A DNA stretch of 11,985 nt from contig CAMVBP010000042.1 of the NCBI GenBank assembly GCA_947165795.1, positions 1 to 11,985 of the forward strand, read 5' to 3'. The notes beneath the pieces are model-generated. The model saw nothing but the letters and a program-made list of their open reading frames with translations. It was not told where the DNA came from and did no database searches. The translations under genes were made by a program, and so were the position numbers. The first letter of the stretch is position 1. Every line of letters starts with the position of its first letter. Shown one piece after another: positions 6,318-11,985 of the stretch. This DNA comes from an uncultured Treponema sp. (GTDB lineage: Bacteria > Spirochaetota > Spirochaetia > Treponematales > Treponemataceae).

Positions 6318-7832
6318 TTATGCCAAAGCCGTAACAAAACCTGTTTTGCTTAAACTTTCATTAACATTGCAATATAAATTGCGGTTATTCAAAACCCACA
6401 AAACCTTTGTCGTAAATCTTCTGTGAATTTTTACTTCAGGTGCAAAACCATCTGTAAAAATAATCAGTCCGTCATAATTTCTCTGATTTTTTATTGCATA
6501 ATCAAAAAGAGGCTGAAAAGAAGTTCCTCCGCGTCCCTGCACTTTTATTTCTGCAGTCTTTCTAAAAGGAAGCGGCTTTTCTGTTTTGAGTTTTGAATCA
6601 AACTGAAAAACTTCTATGTTTTTTATGCCCCTGTCAAAAACGTTTCTAATTGCATGATAAAACCGAATAATCTGTTCATCTTCAATAGAACCGCTGACAT
6701 CAATTCCAACAAGAATTTTTCCAGGTTCCGGTCTATGTTTTTTACCCATCTGTGTATAACCAAATCTGCGGCTGGGACGCATTCTTGTAAGCGAGTAGTT
6801 AGCGTTTCCATGAATGCCTTTAAAATATTCAAGTAGTTTTATACATGAAGGAATTTTTGCTCTTTTTGCATTTAAGAATGAAAGCAGCTCTTCAACATGA
6901 CCGGAAAGATTGCCCCAGAGATTATTATTTTCCCTCATGAAATCATCCATTTCTTTTTCAGCTTCCTCGTCATTGCAGCTCCACAATTCAGAACCTTCTT
7001 TTGCATAAGAATTTTCATTTTTAGTAAAACCATCATTCTTCTCTTCTTTTTCTTCCTCTTTTTCTGAAGCCTGCCCTGCCATCGTCTTATTATCTTTTTC
7101 TTCGTTTGAATCTGATTCTGAATCTTTCCCTTTTGCAGTCTTAGAATCTTCTTTTGCATAAGAATTTTCACTTTTAGCAAAACCTTCATACATCTCTTCT
7201 TTTCCTTCCTCTTTTTCTGAAGTCTGCTCTGCCATCGTCTTATTATCTTTTTCTTCGTTTGAATCTGATTCTGAATCTTTCCCTTTTGCAGTCTTAGAAT
7301 CTTCTTCACTAAAAAAACTTGAAGCATTGGTATCAAAGTTTATCGAAGGAGAGCTTTCATTTTCAGAAGAAGATTTTTCTTCAGATTCATCCGGTAAACT
7401 CATTCCAAAAGGCGACCCCTTTCCAAAAGACAAATCCATATTTTTTTCACGAAGCTTTTTATAGTAATATTCAATATCCCGATTTTTTTCAAAACCGCGA
7501 AATGCAACTCCCTTCTGGGTAATTGTCATTGTACTTGCTTCGTACCAGGTTTCTATATCAAAATCTTTTTCATTTTCCGGGCAGCGGAATGGATGATGAA
7601 GAATGATTCTTGTAAGCTCCAGCATTAAATCCTTTCGGACAGAATCTTTATTTTTCTTTCCAATAATTTTTGGATTATATTCAATCAGATTTTTTCCCAC
7701 TCTGAAAGGAATATGAAGCATTGGATTTTCTACCAGCTTTTGCATACAAAAAAGTTTGAAAAAAAGCGGATTACTGTAAAACCATGGCATTGTGAGGCTT
7801 TCAAAAATTTTCTGAAAATCAGATTCCGACAT
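6318..7832 (-). CDS. vWA-domain protein with degenerate DUF2201-type metallopeptidase-like N-terminus
   Basis: This 504-aa protein starts at ATG 7832 with AAGGAG (7838-7843 complement). The C-terminal domain (about 372-500) is a von Willebrand A fold with a complete metal-ion-dependent adhesion site: D378-x-S380-x-S382 (IDVSGS), T437 (GRGGTSF) and D461 (FTDG). The N-terminal domain (about 10-125) matches the layout of DUF2201 putative metallopeptidases, but the expected HExxH helix reads LELTRIILHHPFR (71-83). Only the Glu and later His residues remain, so catalysis is unlikely. Between them (about 148-300) lies a low-complexity Ser/Lys/Glu linker containing two copies of a 51-residue unit. 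The family is usually encoded beside a MoxR AAA+ ATPase, as here, and is thought to work with it as a chaperone-like pair. The partner complex is unknown; the ligase and neighbouring proteins are plausible clients. Confidence 0.9.
   Translation of the reverse strand: MSESDFQKIFESLTMPWFYSNPLFFKLFCMQKLVENPMLHIPFRVGKNLIEYNPKIIGKKNKDSVRKDLMLELTRIILHHPFRCPENEKDFDIETWYEASTMTITQKGVAFRGFEKNRDIEYYYKKLREKNMDLSFGKGSPFGMSLPDESEEKSSSENESSPSINFDTNASSFFSEEDSKTAKGKDSESDSNEEKDNKTMAEQTSEKEEGKEEMYEGFAKSENSYAKEDSKTAKGKDSESDSNEEKDNKTMAGQASEKEEEKEEKNDGFTKNENSYAKEGSELWSCNDEEAEKEMDDFMRENNNLWGNLSGHVEELLSFLNAKRAKIPSCIKLLEYFKGIHGNANYSLTRMRPSRRFGYTQMGKKHRPEPGKILVGIDVSGSIEDEQIIRFYHAIRNVFDRGIKNIEVFQFDSKLKTEKPLPFRKTAEIKVQGRGGTSFQPLFDYAIKNQRNYDGLIIFTDGFAPEVKIHRRFTTKVLWVLNNRNLYCNVNESLSKTGFVTALA
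6995..7304. repeat. In-frame 153-bp tandem duplication in the vWA linker
   Basis: Two head-to-tail copies with a period of 153 bp (51 codons) span about 6995-7151 and 7148-7304. A 74-bp core is identical in both (7078-7151 and 7231-7304). The rest of the unit has several substitutions. Each copy encodes a stretch beginning EDSKTAKGKDSESDSNEEKD and ending near ENSYAKE or SENSYAKE. The units lie in the disordered charged linker that joins the metallopeptidase-like and vWA domains, so copy number probably sets linker length. Confidence 0.93.
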
Positions 7833-7865
7833 ATAAACTCCTTAACAGCATTAACACTGTAAAAT

Positions 7866-7895
7866 GCATTACTAACTAACGATAGTTATTTATGC
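7866..7895 (-). other. Possible hairpin between the MoxR and vWA genes
   Basis: A 6-bp perfect stem (TAACTA at 7873-7878, TAGTTA at 7883-7888) closes a four-base loop. It is extended outward by a second 4-bp stem (GCAT at 7866-7869, ATGC at 7892-7895) across a symmetric 3x3 internal loop. On the transcript it begins at the MoxR stop codon. It has no U-tract, so it does not look like an intrinsic terminator. It lies in the longest gap inside the operon (57 nt) and could affect mRNA processing or stability. It is AU-rich and weak. Confidence 0.35.
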
Positions 7896-8981
7896 ACTAA
7901 CATCATAATCTCTTACAAACTGAGAAATTATTTCCAGCAATTGCGGACACTTTGTCAAAAGAAAATCTTTTGTCCTTTCAAATTTTGAATCTGTATAAAG
8001 CGAAGTAAAATATGCAAGAGATTCAAATTTTCTGTTTTCATTAAGCCATTCTGCAAATGCGTAAATATTCTTTGAGTAAATTTTTGCAGTTCTTTCAGGC
8101 ATAGAATCAGAACTGTTCAGAATATCAAAAATAGAATCAATGATTTCTGAATATTCGTAAATCTGATAAGAAACCAATTTAACAAAAACCGCAGATCCCT
8201 TTTCAAGAATATCAAGACCGGAAACTTTATTCTTTTCACGGACAGTTTCCGTCGTAATAAAATCCAGAGCCGTAAGTTCACCAATTACACCGGTAAGAAT
8301 TTTACTGTGAATAGGTTTTAATTCAGGAACTGATTTGAGAATATCATTTACCTTTTCCCAGGCACGGCGGTCCGGAGTTTTTGTAAGGTTTGAATCTTCT
8401 TCACTAACTCTGTAGGCGTCCAGACGATTCGGCTTTAATTTGATGTAATGAATGATTCTTGAATCAAAGCCTTTCTTTGCGGCCCACTTTAGCCATTCAT
8501 CCGGCGATGGTGAAAAAGTGTAAATATTAAAACGCGAAACAAGAGCCGGATCCAGATCTGTCAGCTGATATTCATCACCTGCATTCACTGCAGAAACAAT
8601 GCGGCTGCCTTCAGGAAGAAGACGGCCTGCAAGTTTTTTATTCAACGCAAGATCCATAATTGTCTGAAGAATTTCCGGACGCGCACGGTTCAATTCATCG
8701 AGGAAAAGTACAATAGGTTTTCCGTCAACAGGAAACCAGTAAGGCGGACTAAAAGTGGTAAGGCCGGTAGTTTCATCATAATGAGGAAGTCCGATTAAAT
8801 CACCCGGGTCGCTCATCTGTCCTAAAAACAATGCAACAACCTTCATCTTCTTTTTTGTAAAATAGTCAGTGATAATCTGCGACTTACCGATACCATGATT
8901 TCCTGCGAGCATAATGTTCTGCTCAGGCGGTGTGACCTTAAGCACTTCGAGAAGTTCTTCTGTATTAATTGTATTCTGCAT
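7890..8981 (-). CDS. MoxR-type AAA+ ATPase
   Basis: This 363-aa ATPase has the complete AAA+ core: Walker A GNHGIGKS (27-34), Walker B VLFLDELNRA (91-100), sensor 1 in VSAVNAG (N133), the arginine-finger motif DPALVSRF (144-151, R150) and a sensor 2 region TPDRRAW (202-208). DELNRA and DPALxxRF are hallmarks of the MoxR group. MoxR ATPases form ring oligomers that use ATP to remodel or activate partner proteins, typically together with a vWA protein encoded next door, which matches the arrangement here. The start is ATG 8981 with AAGGAG about 10 nt upstream, 35 nt after the Sel1-like gene. It has no signal peptide and should be cytosolic. The C-terminal part (about 220-363) is helical and family-specific. 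The specific client is not evident from the sequence. Confidence 0.93.
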   Translation of the reverse strand: MQNTINTEELLEVLKVTPPEQNIMLAGNHGIGKSQIITDYFTKKKMKVVALFLGQMSDPGDLIGLPHYDETTGLTTFSPPYWFPVDGKPIVLFLDELNRARPEILQTIMDLALNKKLAGRLLPEGSRIVSAVNAGDEYQLTDLDPALVSRFNIYTFSPSPDEWLKWAAKKGFDSRIIHYIKLKPNRLDAYRVSEEDSNLTKTPDRRAWEKVNDILKSVPELKPIHSKILTGVIGELTALDFITTETVREKNKVSGLDILEKGSAVFVKLVSYQIYEYSEIIDSIFDILNSSDSMPERTAKIYSKNIYAFAEWLNENRKFESLAYFTSLYTDSKFERTKDFLLTKCPQLLEIISQFVRDYDVSA

Positions 8982-9016
8982 ATTCCGATTACTCCTTATA
9001 AATTCCGTGTCAGCAA

Positions 9017-9610
9017 TTACTCTTCAATTTTTTCTTTTAAATCTTCCAGGAATCCTCTTGCAACGACCATGTGTTCTTTTGCATAATCCCTTGCAACTTC
9101 ATCAGCAGAATCGTCTTCTACAATTGCAATTAATTTTTCAAGCCATTTAATGCCGTTTTTAAAATCCTGTTTTGTTGGAGTAGTAAATGGAGTATCAGGT
9201 TCACCTGCATGTTTAGAAAGAAGACGGCGGAACCATGCATGCATGCCGAGCATAAAAAGTGCAACAGGATTATTTTTTTCTGCAGCCCGTTCAAGATAAA
9301 AATCTGAAAGTTCATAATTCTCTTCAACAAAGCATTCTATTTTTTTAGCTTTTGAATTTTTGCAGAGACCTTCGTTGTAAAGAATTCCAAGAACGAGACT
9401 AGCGCGGGAAACTCCTTCATCAGAAAGTTTTTTGAGCTGAGTCAGATACTCTTGAACTTCATCTGCGTTTGTGGTAAGTTCTGTGTAGATTCCAATAAGA
9501 TCAGCAAGGCAATCCTTGTCGCCTTCATCAGCTTTTTCTTTAAGCCATGTAAGTGCGCTTTCGTTCTGGTCATACCAGTTGAAAAGAATGTCTACAGAAT
9601 TGATTGTCAT
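9017..9610 (-). CDS. Sel1/TPR-like helical repeat protein, first gene of the operon
   Basis: This 197-aa protein starts at ATG 9610 with a GGAGG ribosome binding site (9616-9620 complement). It has at least three Sel1-like helical repeats: ALTWLKEKADEGDKDCLADLIGIY (residues about 19-42, in parts ALTWLKEKADEGDKD and CLADLIGIY), KKLSDEGVSRASLVLGILYNEG (about 60-81), and ERAAEKNNPVALFMLGMHAW (about 107-126). A fourth, degenerate one lies around WLEKLIAIVEDDSADEVARDYAKE. Sel1 repeats are solenoids that mediate protein-protein contacts, so an adaptor or scaffold role for the MoxR-vWA complex is plausible. Unlike many Sel1 proteins it has no signal peptide. As the first gene after the divergent intergenic region it probably lies closest to the operon promoter. 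Confidence 0.82.
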   Translation of the reverse strand: MTINSVDILFNWYDQNESALTWLKEKADEGDKDCLADLIGIYTELTTNADEVQEYLTQLKKLSDEGVSRASLVLGILYNEGLCKNSKAKKIECFVEENYELSDFYLERAAEKNNPVALFMLGMHAWFRRLLSKHAGEPDTPFTTPTKQDFKNGIKWLEKLIAIVEDDSADEVARDYAKEHMVVARGFLEDLKEKIEE

Positions 9611-9652
9611 AAATGCCTCCAGTGTTATAAAAAAATAAAATTGAAAAATGAG

Positions 9653-9683
9653 ATAATAAGAATATAGGTGGCGGGGTTTCCAA
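9653..9683 (-). promoter_or_regulatory. Weak candidate promoter for the operon
   Basis: Read on the minus strand, TTGGAA (complement of 9678-9683) and TATTAT (complement of 9653-9658) are separated by 19 nt, upstream of the Sel1-like gene. The spacing is longer than the usual 17, and an alternative TATATT box sits inside the spacer. The GC-rich patch between the boxes is unusual for the area. This is a consensus match only. Confidence 0.25.
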
Positions 9684-9842
9684 AAATTCTAAAAATTTTT
9701 CAATTTTTTGCGTTTTTTTTCGATTTTTACGCTAAAATAACTATATAAACATGTAGTAAAAATGTGATTTTTATTAAAATTTTTTCATTTTTTTTGAAAA
9801 TTTTTTGCAAATTTCGAACGTAAATCACCTTTATTATTATAT

Positions 9843-9923
9843 ATGGTTTACGCATTCCTGCGAAAATCATACAACGCCGCTACTACGGATGATTCCGTGC
9901 ATCACCGCTATCGCAGAGATTAA
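9843..9923 (+). CDS. Possible 26-residue leader ORF upstream of the 195-aa gene
   Basis: ATG at 9843 opens a frame of 26 codons (MVYAFLRKSYNAATTDDSVH followed by HRYRRD) that ends at TAA 9921-9923, exactly where the AAGGAG ribosome binding site of the next gene begins. No clear ribosome binding site precedes the ATG. The segment is about half G+C, clearly above the flanking DNA. It could be a leader peptide coupled to downstream translation, or simply a structured untranslated leader with a chance ORF. The evidence is positional only. Confidence 0.25.
   Translation: MVYAFLRKSYNAATTDDSVHHRYRRD
9858..9916 (+). promoter_or_regulatory. Possible structured 5' leader
   Basis: An inner hairpin ACGGA (9885-9889) / TCCGT (9894-9898) with the four-base loop TGAT is enclosed by a CTGCG (9858-9862) / CGCAG (9912-9916) pair that ends 5 nt before the ribosome binding site of the 195-aa gene. 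Each stem is only 5 bp, so folding in vivo is uncertain. No known riboswitch class is recognised. Confidence 0.25.
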
Positions 9924-9933
9924 GGAGAAAACA

Positions 9934-10521
9934 ATGGCTCAAACAGAAAATAAAAATTATGAACTTTCAGATTTCGTTATTCACGAAGAAAACGCAGATT
10001 CCGGCTTGAACTATCAAATCTGGAAAAAGAAAGTTTATAACCAAATTGCCCATTCAAATTTGCCTAAAATGATAGCCAAAATAAAAATCCCGCGTTTATG
10101 TTTTGAGAAAAAAATGAGGTTCGCGGAATTTCTTCCTGAGTTTGATAAAATTCTTTGTGAGCTTCTGGTTATCTGCAATAAAGATACTGTTGCAAAATTT
10201 TATTCAGAAGCGATGAATGCTTTGTTTCCAGAAGAAGAAAAAAATTTTGAAATTGAATTTTATGATTTTCACGGCGGAATTTATTCCTGCATTGACTACA
10301 CGCCTGAATATTATAAACAGCTAACCGACAAAGAAAAAGAAAAGTCCTGGACTGAAAAAATAAATGATAATATTCCAAAGCGAACATTGTTTCAGACCCG
10401 CGATGAAATATGGGAAAAATATAGTGCAGAAGCAATCGCAAGAGAAAAAGCGAAAGAATTAAGAAAACGCCATCCTCGAAGAAAGCAAAGCCTGCGGGAT
10501 TTTTTTGAAAGTCAGGAATAA
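9934..10521 (+). CDS. Hypothetical protein (195 aa), divergent from the operon
   Basis: The frame is open from further upstream (TTG at 9805), but ATG 9934 is chosen because AAGGAG lies 7 nt upstream and the composition changes from A/T-tract DNA to normal coding sequence near here. The product is 195 aa, with no signal peptide or membrane segment. It has an aromatic central region (EIEFYDFHGGIYSCIDYTPEYY in parts: EIEFYDFHGG, IYSCIDYTPEYY) and a strongly charged helical C-terminus (AREKAKELRKRHPRRKQSLRDFFESQE in parts: AREKAKELRKRHPRRK, SLRDFF) that could bind nucleic acid or acidic partners. I recognise no family. Divergent position next to the operon allows a regulatory link, but there is no recognisable DNA-binding fold. 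It ends 34 nt before the convergent FliM-like gene. Confidence 0.8.
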   Translation: MAQTENKNYELSDFVIHEENADSGLNYQIWKKKVYNQIAHSNLPKMIAKIKIPRLCFEKKMRFAEFLPEFDKILCELLVICNKDTVAKFYSEAMNALFPEEEKNFEIEFYDFHGGIYSCIDYTPEYYKQLTDKEKEKSWTEKINDNIPKRTLFQTRDEIWEKYSAEAIAREKAKELRKRHPRRKQSLRDFFESQE

Positions 10522-10555
10522 TTATTTTTCAAATCCCTTCAGGCTCTGCTTCCAT

Positions 10556-11809
10556 TTATATTACTTGTGTAATCTTTACGGCAAAGTGTTCATCCATTAT
10601 ATAAACTTTTCCAAGCGCGCAAAGTTTTTCTGAATTCCCGCAGCGGTAAATGTAAACAGGAGAATCCCATTTTTCTGAAAGTTCAATGATTGATCCTTCA
10701 CCAAAACCGCTGATTTCATTTTCACAAACTTTCGCTGAACCCCAAACCGCGCGAATGTTGTAAAAGTTTTCAGAACTCTGTAAGTCATCACTAACATCAG
10801 ATTTTTTAAGCATGACAGCACGCGAATCATCTACAAGAACTGCTTCACCATAAGAACATTTTTTGCCGTCAATAAAAACTAAAATCGGCTCCGATATATC
10901 TGAATCAAGTTCAAGCAGCTGATTTTTTTCAAAAACAAAATCATCCGAAATATGACAGCGACCAAGTTCTGCAACAAAATTTCCAAGCGGTTTTTCAAGC
11001 GGAATAACTTTGAGTTTTTCTTTTGCAAAAATAATTTTTCTTTCGCATAATTTATCAATCACAGTTGAATTGAAAAATAAATGAACTGGGAAAGAGCAGT
11101 TTTTTCTATTTTCAAAATTTATTTCAAGCGAAGCTATAACTCCCATTTCAACAGGACTTTCTGTATACGGCAGAAATAAACTGTTGTCTTCAAATTTTAA
11201 ATTTACTGGCGGTGAAAGTTCCTCATCACTTTTTGCATTAAAAGCTCGATATGCTTCGTTAATAAAATTCCCTGCAAAAAAATTCATAAAAATTTTCTGT
11301 TCAAAAATTCCAATAAGAGGCTCATTCATTTCTTTCTTATTTTTTTGATTTGAATTTTTGCAACGCTCAGGCGATTCTGGTATTCTTAAAAATCCATTCA
11401 TAAAAGTATTCGGATTCACATTAAGAATTACATGGCCGCCAAGCCAGTCTGAACTCACCGCAAAAGTTCGGGAAGGAATTGTAAAAATAAATTCCTGCCT
11501 GGTATATTGATCAACACTTGCAACGTGAACACATGCTTTAAATTTGTATTCACGCTGCAAAAAGTCTGTAATTTGAATGCAAAATTTTTCCATTATTTCA
11601 GAAAAAATTCTCAGCTCTGCTTTTCCAATAATATCAGGCCGTTTAAAATCGTAGACTTTTATTTTCTTTTCTTTAACAGTTTTTATTTCTTTGTTGTCAC
11701 ACATTATATCAAGAAGTCTGTCGATTTCTTCCTGACTCAATACATCTGGATCATCGTTACAATTAGACTGACTGTCAATTTTTTTCTGTCTCTGTTTTTC
11801 TTTACTCAT
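10556..11809 (-). CDS. Divergent FliM-family flagellar switch protein with tandem SpoA domains
   Basis: ATG 11809 (417 aa) is preferred over an in-frame ATG at 11854 because GAGGAG (11820-11825 complement) lies about 10 nt upstream, and the extra 15 codons overlap the end of the preceding gene in another frame. FliM forms the C-ring with FliN/FliG and, via its N-terminal helix, binds phosphorylated CheY. Visible FliM signatures are EIDRLL (28-33) in the CheY-binding peptide and YDFKRPD (53-59). A degenerate CheC-like middle domain (about 60-255, including HVASVDQYTRQEF) lacks the usual GGxG loop and has a Lys/Asn-rich insertion (KNSNQKNKKE). Two SpoA-like domains follow: about 270-337 (VAELGR...IDGKKCSYGEAVLVDDSRAVML) and about 348-416 (AVWGSAK...GEGSIIELS...GKVYIMDEHFAVKI). 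Ordinary FliM has one SpoA domain; tandem SpoA is typical of type III secretion SctQ proteins or a FliM-FliN fusion. It is probably a paralogue rather than the main FliM. Confidence 0.85.
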   Translation of the reverse strand: MSKEKQRQKKIDSQSNCNDDPDVLSQEEIDRLLDIMCDNKEIKTVKEKKIKVYDFKRPDIIGKAELRIFSEIMEKFCIQITDFLQREYKFKACVHVASVDQYTRQEFIFTIPSRTFAVSSDWLGGHVILNVNPNTFMNGFLRIPESPERCKNSNQKNKKEMNEPLIGIFEQKIFMNFFAGNFINEAYRAFNAKSDEELSPPVNLKFEDNSLFLPYTESPVEMGVIASLEINFENRKNCSFPVHLFFNSTVIDKLCERKIIFAKEKLKVIPLEKPLGNFVAELGRCHISDDFVFEKNQLLELDSDISEPILVFIDGKKCSYGEAVLVDDSRAVMLKKSDVSDDLQSSENFYNIRAVWGSAKVCENEISGFGEGSIIELSEKWDSPVYIYRCGNSEKLCALGKVYIMDEHFAVKITQVI

Positions 11810-11811
11810 TT

Positions 11812-11985
11812 TTATTTTTCTCCTCTCAATTGAAGTTTGTGCAGGCCGCGCCATTTTGCAAGAAGCACACGCTGCTCCTTGTCCGGTACCCTGTTGCGAT
11901 CCACACGTTCCTGAAAAACACCTTTCCCGCGCACCTCAATGCATATTTTATATTCACCGTCTTTTGTCGCGCATACAATTGTGCA
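11812..11985 (-). CDS. Hypothetical protein, C-terminal 57 residues (cut by right edge)
   Basis: On the minus strand the frame is open from the window edge (codon 11985-11983) to TAA at 11814-11812, giving 57 residues: CTIVCATKDGEYKICIEVRG followed by KGVFQERVDRNRVPDKEQRV and LLAKWRGLHKLQLRGEK. The stop lies 2 nt before the FliM-like ATG, whose ribosome binding site sits inside this gene's last codons, so the two are probably co-transcribed and translationally coupled. G+C content is higher than in the neighbouring genes. The piece is too short to identify. It does not look like FliL, the usual gene before fliM in spirochaete flagellar operons, which supports this FliM being a separately placed paralogue. 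Confidence 0.7.
   Translation of the reverse strand, partial: CTIVCATKDGEYKICIEVRGKGVFQERVDRNRVPDKEQRVLLAKWRGLHKLQLRGEK

Larger units (their letters stand above)
9611..9933. other. Divergent AT-extreme intergenic region
   Basis: This 323-bp region separates the nine-gene operon from the divergent plus-strand gene and should hold promoters for both. From about 9682 to 9842 it is almost entirely A and T with many T runs of 5-9 and A runs, a composition that often gives curved DNA. A GC-rich patch (GGTGGCGGGG, about 9667-9676) interrupts it on the operon side. From about 9846 to 9920 the composition rises to roughly half G+C by hand count and holds small inverted repeats. No well-spaced plus-strand promoter could be assigned with confidence, although TATAAA occurs at 9744-9749 and TATTAT-like boxes around 9830-9842. 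Confidence 0.7.

Noticed and set aside
6935..7336. 133-aa Lys-rich frame opposite in phase to the vWA linker
   Set aside because: It is a shadow frame of the repetitive linker. The vWA frame has domain motifs on both sides and the shadow frame has none.
9805..9933. N-terminal extension of the 195-aa protein from TTG 9805
   Set aside because: It has no ribosome binding site and A/T-tract composition, and a clear AAGGAG precedes ATG 9934.
10522..10555. Bidirectional terminator between the 195-aa gene and the FliM-like gene
   Set aside because: The 34-bp gap has no convincing stem-loop followed by a T-tract in either direction.
11810..11854. Upstream ATG at 11854 as the start of the FliM-like protein
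   Set aside because: The extra 15 codons overlap the end of the preceding gene in another frame, and the best ribosome binding site (11820-11825) serves the ATG at 11809.

Overview
The window is AT-rich, densely coded bacterial DNA. It most likely comes from a spirochaete of the Treponema group. The best clue is the FliM-family protein at the right end: its N-terminus keeps the FliM signatures EIDRLL and YDFKRPD, and its stretch HVASVDQYTRQEFIFTIP closely resembles treponemal FliM as I remember it. Strong purine-rich ribosome binding sites and occasional inter-gene overlaps are also typical bacterial features. No rRNA, tRNA, CRISPR array, transposase or integrase was seen.

Layout. (1) Positions 2-559, plus strand: the 3' part of a gene of unknown function, cut by the left edge. 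(2) Positions 560-9610, minus strand: nine tightly packed genes, probably one operon transcribed right to left. In transcription order they encode a Sel1/TPR-like repeat protein, a MoxR-type AAA+ ATPase, a DUF2201-type von Willebrand factor A protein with an intact metal site, two unrecognised proteins (196 and 231 aa), an ATP-dependent DNA ligase with an extra C-terminal domain, and three more unrecognised proteins (295, 393 and 298 aa). Gaps range from a 1-nt overlap to 57 nt. (3) Positions 9611-9933: an AT-extreme divergent intergenic region with long A/T tracts, a GC-rich patch and a structured 5' leader. (4) Positions 9934-10521, plus strand: a 195-aa unknown protein. (5) Positions 10556-11985, minus strand: a divergent FliM-family protein with two C-terminal SpoA domains, preceded by the last 57 codons of an unrecognised gene cut by the right edge.

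How the genes may work together. MoxR ATPases and vWA proteins commonly act as a chaperone-like pair that remodels or loads metal or cofactor onto partner complexes. Here the pair is linked to an ATP-dependent DNA ligase with all the nucleotidyltransferase motifs, plus five proteins I cannot place. A reasonable inference is a multi-subunit nucleic-acid repair or stress/conflict complex assembled by MoxR-vWA. This locus is the best candidate in the window for an undescribed system. The FliM-like gene is a separate unit, probably connected with the flagellar switch.

Other notable structure: a palindromic repeat-like element embedded in frame inside the ligase gene, a 153-bp tandem duplication in the vWA linker, a hairpin between the MoxR and vWA genes, and two convergent genes whose stop codons directly abut.
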